From NCBI GenBank assembly GCA_964449675.1, contig CAYVAR010000018.1, positions 1 through 27,363 of the forward strand: a stretch of 27,363 bases of DNA, written 5' to 3'. The notes beneath the pieces are model-generated. The model was given only the letters and a program-made list of their open reading frames with translations, had not been told where the DNA came from and searched no databases. Below, one piece after another: positions 22,256 through 27,363 of the stretch (position 1 is its first letter; the number at the start of each line of letters is the position of its first letter). This DNA is from CAYVAR01 sp964449675. GTDB taxonomy: Bacteria > Patescibacteriota > Microgenomatia > UBA10105 > UBA927. The translations under genes were made by a program, and so were the position numbers.

Positions 22256-22328
22256 ATGTGACTTTTTGTATTATAACAAGAATTATCATCTTCCCAAAAT
22301 CTTTACCCTAATAATCTATCAATTGATA

Positions 22329-22370
22329 CAAACCTACAAAATCATGCTCGAGCTTGATTTTGTAGGTTTG
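22329..22370. repeat. 42-bp palindrome upstream of the PaaX/Cas2-like gene
   Basis: Centred on CTCGAG (22347-22352); arms pair at 20 of 21 positions, with one T-T mismatch (22345/22354). The outer arms read CAAACCTACAAAATCA. Its core is related to the palindrome at 23059-23092. An in-frame ATG (22344) lies in its centre. Confidence 0.9.
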
Positions 22371-22388
22371 AGAGATTACGATAATAGT

Positions 22389-23054
22389 ATGGCGCGCTTA
22401 TTGTCTCGAAAGAAAACACTCAGAAAAACAAATCCATATGCGCATATAGATTGGAAAAAGGCGGAAGCACTTTTTCAAAATCCTCCACCATTTACATCGC
22501 ATGAAAAACAATCATCCATAACTGTACAAAAGATACTTCAAAAGCTTGCGCATGTGGGAGACTTAGGTTTCCTATTTCTTTTTAACGCAGATAAGCCCGG
22601 TATTGAAGGTGTTATTTTAGGGGAAACATCACGAGGTAACTGGAGAACAAAACAAGTAATCGATAGATTTATAAAACAACGATATGTCACGATCCATGAG
22701 CATGATGATGGTCGATGTACCGTAAAAATTACCAAAATAGGAATGGTCCGAGCATTAACGTATCAATTAAACACTATGCAACTTAGGAAACAGAAAACAT
22801 GGGATAGGAAATGGAGAGTCATTATATTTGATATACCTAATAAATATCGTCGAACACGCGATATATTTCGTATGCGGCTTATTCAGATAGGTCTTTATCG
22901 TTTACAAGAAAGTGTTTACGTGAGTCCGTATCCGTGCTTTGATGAGGTAGAGTTTTTGCGGGAACTTTATGGTGTATCCTTTACCGTACGATATCTCCTC
23001 GTTGAACGCATCGAAGATAGTGGCACACTCCTTCGTCATTTTAGCTTAACGTAA
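22389..23054 (+). CDS. PaaX-like protein with Cas2-like C-terminal domain
   Basis: The PaaX family combines an N-terminal winged helix with a C-terminal ferredoxin-like (Cas2-like) domain; classical PaaX represses phenylacetate genes. Here a winged-helix-like part (ITVQKILQKLAHVGDLG..NWRTKQVIDRFIKQRYVTI) is followed by KWRVIIFDIPNKYRRTRD (D148 at the Cas2-style strand end), RLQESVYVSPYPC and VRYLLVERIED. CPR homologues are often labelled Cas2, but there are no Cas1 genes or CRISPR repeats here. The ATG at 22389 is used (222 codons with stop) because it leaves the palindrome untranslated; an in-frame ATG at 22344, inside the palindrome, would add 15 residues. The stop is 4 bp before the second palindrome, so the gene is framed by a related pair. 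Confidence 0.8.
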   Translation: MARLLSRKKTLRKTNPYAHIDWKKAEALFQNPPPFTSHEKQSSITVQKILQKLAHVGDLGFLFLFNADKPGIEGVILGETSRGNWRTKQVIDRFIKQRYVTIHEHDDGRCTVKITKIGMVRALTYQLNTMQLRKQKTWDRKWRVIIFDIPNKYRRTRDIFRMRLIQIGLYRLQESVYVSPYPCFDEVEFLRELYGVSFTVRYLLVERIEDSGTLLRHFSLT

Positions 23055-23058
23055 CAAT

Positions 23059-23092
23059 CCTACAAAGTCATGCTCGAGCATGACTTTGTAGG
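23059..23092. repeat. 34-bp perfect palindrome downstream of the PaaX/Cas2-like gene
   Basis: Half-site CCTACAAAGTCATGCTC with its exact reverse complement, centred on CTCGAG. Against the upstream copy, one position has changed A to G on the left and T to C on the right, so the pairing is kept. No T-run follows, so it is not an ordinary terminator. Confidence 0.92.
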
Positions 23093-23158
23093 GAGCAAGA
23101 TATAACGGGAGATTGAACGAGATATTAGATAAATAGTGTGTATTTTTTTGCAAAATAT

Positions 23159-23680
23159 TTAGCGAAGAATATTTAGTGAAGAGAGTATTTGGTCAAAAAC
23201 TGTTCCGGTGCCGGCGACAAAAATATCGAGTCCATTTTTTGGATGTAGGAAAATAAGTTTATCTATCGCTGTGCCATCTTTTGCAGAAGCGTCATGATAG
23301 ATGGTTGCGATGACACCAGAGACCGTTGCTAGCTCCATGTTTTCTTGTGTGAGCGCGGGTCGGGGGATATCTTTTTGGCAGGCAACGGCGATAGAGGATT
23401 GTGCATTGTCCGGATTAAGAAGTACCGCACTCCCGCTTGCACTTTCTAACTTTGTAAAATTAACTGGATAGTCAAACGAGATGCCGCAATATGAATTTGT
23501 AAAAACTTGCGAAGAAACTCGAGGTGCGGTAGGTGTTGATTCTTGCGTAGGACTTATTGTTGGAGCCACTGTTTGAGCGGTACTAGGAATTTGGGAAAAT
23601 TTTTTACCGAGATTTACCCCTACAACGAGCGCAGCAAAGACAGCTAATATTCCTACCACGATAAATGTATTTTTGGGCAT
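23159..23680 (-). CDS. membrane-anchored hypothetical protein, 173 residues
   Basis: Not recognised. One N-terminal membrane span (about 5-24, TFIVVGILAVFAALVVGVNLG), a Pro/Thr-rich linker (APTISPTQESTPTAP), and an extracytoplasmic alpha/beta domain from about 58: SYCGISFDYPVNFTKLES and a final IFVAGTGTVFDQILSSLNI. The pattern G(I)SF-x-YP-xx-F resembles PsbP-like folds found in many bacterial lipoproteins, a weak likeness only. Two cysteines (near 64 and 99) could pair. It lies downstream of rpmG on the same strand, 26 bp away. Confidence 0.7.
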   Translation of the reverse strand: MPKNTFIVVGILAVFAALVVGVNLGKKFSQIPSTAQTVAPTISPTQESTPTAPRVSSQVFTNSYCGISFDYPVNFTKLESASGSAVLLNPDNAQSSIAVACQKDIPRPALTQENMELATVSGVIATIYHDASAKDGTAIDKLIFLHPKNGLDIFVAGTGTVFDQILSSLNILR

Positions 23681-23706
23681 AGTTAACGCGATGAGATCGT
23701 TAACTG

Positions 23707-23880
23707 TTAATCTAGCTTCCCGCTCTCTTTATGTTCTGTGTGTTTTTTACACGTTGAACAATACTTTTTGAAATGAAGTTTTTCTGTTGTATTTATTTTA
23801 TTACGCTGAGTCATGTAGTTTTGACTTTTGCACACCGTACATATCAAGGCAACATTGATACGTTGTTCTTTTTTAGCCAT
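23707..23880 (-). CDS. rpmG: 50S ribosomal protein L33
   Basis: L33 is a small protein of the large subunit near the E site. The 57 residues start MAKKEQRINVALICTVC and carry both zinc-binding pairs, C14-xx-C17 and C41-xx-C44 (YCSTCKKHTEHKE), the C+ form of L33. The core NYMTQRNK is conserved. The usual neighbours tRNA-Trp and secE are elsewhere in the window (22136 and 8377), so the rpmG-trnW-secE-nusG order common in bacteria is broken up. Confidence 0.93.
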   Translation of the reverse strand: MAKKEQRINVALICTVCKSQNYMTQRNKINTTEKLHFKKYCSTCKKHTEHKESGKLD

Positions 23881-23892
23881 AGTTTATGCCAA

Positions 23893-24012
23893 TCTCAATA
23901 TCCAAATTTCAAATTCCACACAATATAAAATATTCAAAATTCCAATATACAAAAGACTTTGAGTTTAGAAATTTATATTTGCTTGTGATTTGGTGCTTGG
24001 AGCTTGGAATTT
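23893..24012. repeat. converging inverted heptamer arrays upstream of rpmG
   Basis: Left part: ATCCAAA, TTTCAAA, TTCCACA (from 23900) then TTCAAAA, TTCCAAT, ATACAAA (from 23933). Right part, in exact 7-bp phase: TTTGCTT, GTGATTT, GGTGCTT, GGAGCTT, GGAATTT (23978-24012). The reverse complement of the last unit is AAATTCC, which also occurs at 23911-23917. The architecture is that of the array at 849-957 with a different unit. Confidence 0.75.
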
Positions 24013-24037
24013 TACAATTATACTGTATTAATACGCA

Positions 24038-24898
24038 CTACTCAAGCAGTTTATCGCCCACGATGGCCTGCGCAATTTTATCGGAAAAAAATTTACGGCC
24101 TGCCTCCGAGTAATGGATATGGTCTCCTTGATTAATATATTCCTCTTTTCCATTGCCGCTTCCGTCTAGGCTTGGGTGATAAGCGTCTGCAAGCGGGAGA
24201 TGTTGGCTTTGGGCGAAACGAACTGCATTTTCTAAATATGATTTGATGACTGTTGTATGATGCGTTTTGCCTTCAATATCCCAAGACAGCGCCCCATCGC
24301 CAAACGTTTTGGCGTCAGGAGCCATCGTTGCAGCAATGACGATTTTGGCTTCCGGAAGCTCTTTTTTTATCACATCCACGACATGAGCAAGTTGTAGCCA
24401 ATGTTTATCAAGCGCCCCCTCGTCAAAGCTATAGGGATTGTATCCAAATGATTCGACTACAACGATATCCGGTTTTTCTGATACTAGTGCGAGTACATCA
24501 TTGCCTAAATACACATAATTACTCGTCAATCGCTCCAAACCATAATCAATATTTGTTCCGCCGACGCCATAATTTAAAAGGGAAAACGTCGTTTTCGGAT
24601 ACGTCTCGCGCAATGCATTTTGTAAATCTGGGAGATTTTCGCCGAGGGTATCAATCATCGAGTCGCCAAGGAGTGCGACGGTAAAATTATTTTTTCGTGT
24701 TACGCGAGCAGGTGGCGTTGGAGTCGGACTTGGTGTCTCTTCTGTCTCGACTCCTAACACTTGACCACTCGGGAGTTGACTAAAGGTCGTTGTGGGTTTA
24801 GTCACTGATAAGGATATAATGGGTGATTCATCTTGTAGAGGAGACAATATGGTTTCCGCCGCAAATACAACCCCGGCAAATAAAGTCAAAATATTCAT
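24038..24898 (-). CDS. SGNH/GDSL-family hydrolase, exported
   Basis: SGNH hydrolases cleave ester or acetyl groups on lipids, glycans or the wall. The signal-like N-terminus (MNILTLFAGVVFAAE) is followed by a Pro/Thr-rich linker (TPSPTPTPPAR) and the catalytic domain from about 72: block I ALLGDSMIDTL (catalytic Ser), block II NYGVGGTNI (Gly), block III VVESFGYNPY (Asn-bearing loop) and block V DHIHYSEAGRKF (Asp/His). All four blocks are present, so the enzyme should be active. Length is 286 residues. It probably modifies envelope sugars or wall; no substrate can be named. Confidence 0.9.
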   Translation of the reverse strand: MNILTLFAGVVFAAETILSPLQDESPIISLSVTKPTTTFSQLPSGQVLGVETEETPSPTPTPPARVTRKNNFTVALLGDSMIDTLGENLPDLQNALRETYPKTTFSLLNYGVGGTNIDYGLERLTSNYVYLGNDVLALVSEKPDIVVVESFGYNPYSFDEGALDKHWLQLAHVVDVIKKELPEAKIVIAATMAPDAKTFGDGALSWDIEGKTHHTTVIKSYLENAVRFAQSQHLPLADAYHPSLDGSGNGKEEYINQGDHIHYSEAGRKFFSDKIAQAIVGDKLLE

Positions 24899-24919
24899 AT
24901 TGTTATAATAGCAGAAAAA

Positions 24920-25306
24920 TTATTCTCTTTTGAGGAATGTCACATGGACGCGTTTGGCTCCGAAAAATTCCTGGCAAAATTGCGTCGTCTTTTCTATGTC
25001 GTACCAGGCGCAGGAAAAAATATTGATGTAGCAACTTTTCTTGTGTTCGGAAAAATGCCCTGTCACCGAGCTTGTTTCGATAAGCTGCACTAATGAGTAC
25101 CCGGCGGTGATTGGGTTTCCATGGCCAAAGTGGGGAATCAGCGGTTTGCCGTATCGTTTCATCTTGATGACGTCGTCACAAAGTTTTATCACAAATTCTT
25201 TGATTTTTTCACCAGAGGAAATTGTTTTTAAATCACACTCGTAAAGATTGAGGATAAGTTCCTGTCCATAAAAATTTTTTTCATGTGGATTGGGATTATT
25301 GATCAT
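24920..25306 (-). CDS. S-adenosylmethionine decarboxylase-like protein (SpeH type)
   Basis: AdoMetDC supplies decarboxylated AdoMet for spermidine synthesis and self-cleaves to form a pyruvoyl group. The 128-residue protein matches the short bacterial form: YGQELILNLYECD, AGYSLVQLIETSSVTGHFSEH and CYINIFSCAWYDIEKT. S71, S79, H84 and C99 reproduce the spacing of Thermotoga Ser55, Ser63, His68 and Cys83 (8, 5 and 15 residues). The residue before S79 is Thr, not the usual Glu. No spermidine synthase is in the window. It lies 21 bp upstream of the SGNH gene on the same strand. CPR genomes often carry this short family, where its role is unproven. Confidence 0.85.
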   Translation of the reverse strand: MINNPNPHEKNFYGQELILNLYECDLKTISSGEKIKEFVIKLCDDVIKMKRYGKPLIPHFGHGNPITAGYSLVQLIETSSVTGHFSEHKKSCYINIFSCAWYDIEKTTQFCQEFFGAKRVHVTFLKRE

Positions 25307-25382
25307 AAATATTAGCTAACGGGATTTTTTGATGTATGTCAAGAGAGGAATTGTATGTATCCTGCCAGTAGGGCTTTGTTTG

Positions 25383-25454
25383 AGCCCGGAGCGAGAATTG
25401 AACTCGCGACCTAGTACTTACCAAGTACTCGCTCTACCACTGAGCCATCCGGGC
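25383..25454 (-). tRNA. tRNA-Thr (anticodon GGT)
   Basis: Minus strand, 72 nt, no encoded CCA. Acceptor GCCCGGA/TCCGGGC, D stem GCTC/GAGC with loop AGTGGTA, anticodon stem AGTAC/GTACT with loop TTGGTAA (GGU), T arm GCGAG/CTCGC with TTCAATT. All stems are fully paired. Confidence 0.95.
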
Positions 25455-25516
25455 GAGATTGTGTCATTGTACCATGGGTGAAATGATGAGAACAGGAGAG
25501 GGAAAATTTTATAAGA

Positions 25517-25571
25517 AAAAAACTTTGCGCGACGCTACGACCTTAATCAATAAGGATGCGCAGCGTCGCGC
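25517..25571 (-). terminator. strong intrinsic terminator after the lipoprotein gene
   Basis: On the minus strand GCGCGACGCT (25571-25562) pairs perfectly with AGCGTCGCGC (25536-25527); inside, CCTTA/TAAGG forms a second hairpin. AAAG and seven T's follow (to 25517). It lies 16 bp after the stop of the gene ending at 25588. Confidence 0.85.
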
Positions 25572-25587
25572 GTGAGTTGGATTGGGT

Positions 25588-26169
25588 TTATCCGGTAGGT
25601 TGAGACTTAACGACATCGACATATGCTATACATATCGACCCATCGGGTTTCACCTCCGAGACGTACCCGATGATAGTAATAGTCGACGTCTTTTGGGTGT
25701 AATCATTAATTGACACCCATAATACTAATCCTTCGTTCTCCGTGCCGTCGAGTGAGTACTCGACTGATTTGACACCGAACCCCGGCTTTATATCTTGCAC
25801 AATTCTCTGTCCCGGGAATACGCAAAAAGATATGCCCAAGTCGTAGACCGAAAATCCGGATTGGGAGAAGTGATCCCGCACCGAGTCAATGGTATCGCCT
25901 GCGATGACGAAACCGTCAAACAGACGCGGCGTGGGCGACGGCGCGCTGGGGTTGATCGTCCCCAGTGGCAAGGGAATTGACACCATCGGCGGTGGCTTAA
26001 CCACAAATTTCGGGCCGGTAGTGCCTCCTATATTCGGTTTCGGTGTCGGGATAACCGCTGTAGCAATTTGCGGAGCCGTCGGTGGCGGTGGGGTCGCCGA
26101 GCGTGCTTGCGTTGCGCAAGCCGTGAGCACGAGCACGAACAAAACGAAAGAGCAGGGTAAGGTTTTCAT
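25588..26169 (-). CDS. proline-rich lipoprotein, unknown
   Basis: The start at 26169 is preferred over an ATG 27 bp upstream because GGAGGAT lies at ideal distance and the product then begins with a signal peptide and lipobox (VLTAC, Cys18). A proline/threonine-rich stretch (ATPPPPTAPQIATAVIPTP) leads to a domain of about 110 residues with VRDHFSQSGFSVYDLG and FVFPGQRIVQ-like features, vaguely like a PASTA module; I do not assign it. Length is 193 residues. The gene is more GC-rich than its surroundings and has a folded leader and strong terminator, like the gene at 2086-2373, which also has proline runs. Perhaps a transferred single-gene unit. Confidence 0.75.
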   Translation of the reverse strand: MKTLPCSFVLFVLVLTACATQARSATPPPPTAPQIATAVIPTPKPNIGGTTGPKFVVKPPPMVSIPLPLGTINPSAPSPTPRLFDGFVIAGDTIDSVRDHFSQSGFSVYDLGISFCVFPGQRIVQDIKPGFGVKSVEYSLDGTENEGLVLWVSINDYTQKTSTITIIGYVSEVKPDGSICIAYVDVVKSQPTG

Positions 26170-26223
26170 GTTAGGATCCTCCAATCCTAATATCAAACTG
26201 AAGTTTTATGGCTTCTCTCTATC

Positions 26224-26272
26224 GGAAACCACGAAGACGGAGAAAATATTTTTCTCCCTGTCCGTGGCTTCC
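26224..26272 (-). promoter_or_regulatory. hairpin in the leader of the lipoprotein gene
   Basis: On the minus strand GGAAGCCACG and CGTGGTTTCC (9 Watson-Crick pairs and one G-U) enclose a perfect 8-bp stem GGAGAAAA/TTTTCTCC with a 3-nt loop. It lies about 55 bp before the start codon. It is not a terminator: no T-run follows. No known riboswitch recognised. Confidence 0.55.
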
Positions 26273-26433
26273 TCAACTGCCCTTAAGCAATCTCCCCCGC
26301 ATTCGGATAAACCCTTGTTAATGTGCGTAACGCCGTTTCACAAAGCGAAAAAAGCCTATAGAACAGCAATACAAGTGCGTACTTTATACGAATTCAGAAA
26401 AAAAGTAAACCCAAAGGGAAATTCGATTCTCCG

Positions 26434-26943
26434 TTAGGGGAAGGAGAAGGAGCGGCTGCAGCCAACTGTTGCACCCTGGTCGTCTTTGACTTCGACGTCA
26501 ATTTTTGTCGGGATCTTTTTTTCTAGTTCCATTGCTTTGGTCGTGCATTTAAATGTTCCTCCGCCTCGTTCTGGTGCCTCGGTGATGTCACTACTTGCTG
26601 AGGCAGTTTCAACAGTTTTGCCTGCAACACTTACGGTAAATGTACAGTCAACCTTTTTTGCCGGGGATACATCAACTCCGTCAGTGGTTAAATAAAATTT
26701 GGGAAATCCTATGACCGGATTATAATATTGATTGGTACACGCAAGTTGAGTGATTGGACCAGTACTCACTATTGGTTGTTCAATAGGTGTCTGGGTACTT
26801 GGAGCTTCAGGAGCTGCTTTAGGTCGCAAGAAATATGCACCGGCAGCTATTGCGATTACTATGACGGCACCTACGACATAGTACAGCGTTTGACTTCCTT
26901 CTATCTCTTGTGTTTCTTGTTCTTCTTTTTTGTCTTCTGCCAT
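26434..26943 (-). CDS. membrane-anchored hypothetical protein, 169 residues
   Basis: Not recognised. The start MAEDKKEEQE (26943) is chosen over an ATG six codons upstream because it begins the highly charged tail. A single span (YYVVGAVIVIAIAAGAYFL, about 21-39) and a Pro/Thr linker precede a beta-rich extracytoplasmic domain with four cysteines (ACTNQ, DCTFTV, FKCTTK, VGCSRSF), probably two disulfides, ending FSFP. The pattern suggests an Ig-like beta sandwich. It is cell-surface in type, like several proteins in this region. It is divergent from the mazG-like gene; the gap holds no clear promoter. Confidence 0.7.
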   Translation of the reverse strand: MAEDKKEEQETQEIEGSQTLYYVVGAVIVIAIAAGAYFLRPKAAPEAPSTQTPIEQPIVSTGPITQLACTNQYYNPVIGFPKFYLTTDGVDVSPAKKVDCTFTVSVAGKTVETASASSDITEAPERGGGTFKCTTKAMELEKKIPTKIDVEVKDDQGATVGCSRSFSFP

Positions 26944-27043
26944 AAGACACAGTATACACAAAGAAAATTTTAGTATGCAAGTGGGGAAATTATTATGGGA
27001 TATATTATTGTAATATATCCTACGTATTTCGTATACTCAGGGT

Positions 27044-27346
27044 ATGAGTCATGTCGCTTACGTACAAAAAAAAGTGCAAGAAGCAGTAATCCGACTTAAG
27101 CACAATCAAGATCCCAAAATTATCCTTCTTTTTCTTTTAGAGGAACTCGGAGAGGTTGCCCGAGCATTTTTAAAAGAAGAAGGACATAAGGGAGATAATG
27201 ATAGGATTCTTGAAACGTTTAAACAGGAATTGGGGGATGTATTTTTTCTTCTTCTCGCGCTTGCAGCAACCAAAGATGTGGATTTGGAAAAACAGCTAGA
27301 CTATACGCTCACAAAACTTGAGACGCGATCTTTAGAGGAATCGTAA
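27044..27346 (+). CDS. MazG-like nucleotide pyrophosphohydrolase
   Basis: All-alpha NTP pyrophosphohydrolases remove non-canonical or regulatory nucleotides using Mg2+. The 100-residue protein has the family's metal motif E33-E34-xx-E37 (LLEELGEVARAF) and E62-xx-D65 (QELGDVFFLLLALA), in a four-helix arrangement. It is the short single-domain form. Substrate unknown. Gene is complete within the window. Confidence 0.85.
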   Translation: MSHVAYVQKKVQEAVIRLKHNQDPKIILLFLLEELGEVARAFLKEEGHKGDNDRILETFKQELGDVFFLLLALAATKDVDLEKQLDYTLTKLETRSLEES

Positions 27347-27363
27347 GTAAGACAGCACAGTGC

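Noticed and set aside
22389..23054. Stand-alone Cas2
   Set aside because: The Cas2-like fold is the C-terminal part of a longer PaaX-type protein with an N-terminal winged-helix-like region, and no CRISPR components are nearby.

Overview
The window looks like a chromosomal piece of a Patescibacteria (CPR) genome, probably of the Microgenomates type. This is inferred from an N-terminally extended ribosomal protein L1, small streamlined proteins, many membrane-anchored or secreted proteins of unknown function, the GxxExxY and PaaX/Cas2-like families common in these genomes, and intergenic spaces full of short palindromic or iterated repeats. Stop codons behave as in the standard code. No 16S or marker set is present, so the phylum call is an inference.

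Layout. 1-1378 (minus): rplA (C-terminus cut by the window edge) and rplK. 1379-2085: about 700 bases without a recognised gene, holding an octamer array, a dispersed palindrome, a 122-bp MITE-like element, a consensus promoter with a nearby terminator, and a strongly folded leader. 2086-3625 (plus): a GC-rich small membrane protein and two orphan genes. 3645-4377: an intact RAYT transposase between two REP-type hairpins. 4406-8377 (minus): an alpha-2-macroglobulin-like protein lacking its usual C-terminal thioester half, then nusG and secE. 8533-11070 (minus): a large secreted lytic-transglycosylase-like protein. 11088-12192 (plus): a strong promoter, a relic of a second galU start, and galU. 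12197-12654: a GxxExxY gene framed by inverted repeats. 12660-13409 (minus): an L,D-transpeptidase.

13443-18194 is an envelope-lipid neighbourhood: a CDP-alcohol phosphatidyltransferase (minus), diverging from a plus-strand run of a membrane hydrolase-like protein, a methyltransferase, a GT4 glycosyltransferase and an alkaline-phosphatase-superfamily phosphodiesterase. Together they could build and modify a glycosylated phospholipid. 18312-22048: a zinc-ribbon membrane protein (minus), a plus-strand pair (PD-(D/E)xK nuclease-like protein plus unknown partner), and a methyltransferase (minus). 22136-22255: tRNA-Trp with a truncated tRNA-like 5' half directly upstream. 22329-23092: a PaaX/Cas2-like gene framed by two related long palindromes. 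23159-26943 (minus): membrane and lipoproteins, rpmG, an SGNH hydrolase, an AdoMet decarboxylase and tRNA-Thr. 27044-27346 (plus): a MazG-like pyrophosphohydrolase.

The most interesting theme is repeat biology. Three single genes (RAYT, GxxExxY nuclease, PaaX/Cas2-like) each sit between their own private palindromic or inverted repeats, and several loci carry arrays of 7- or 8-bp units, two of them arranged as converging inverted arrays. Some dispersed repeats lie inside coding sequence (rplA, L,D-transpeptidase) and are translated.
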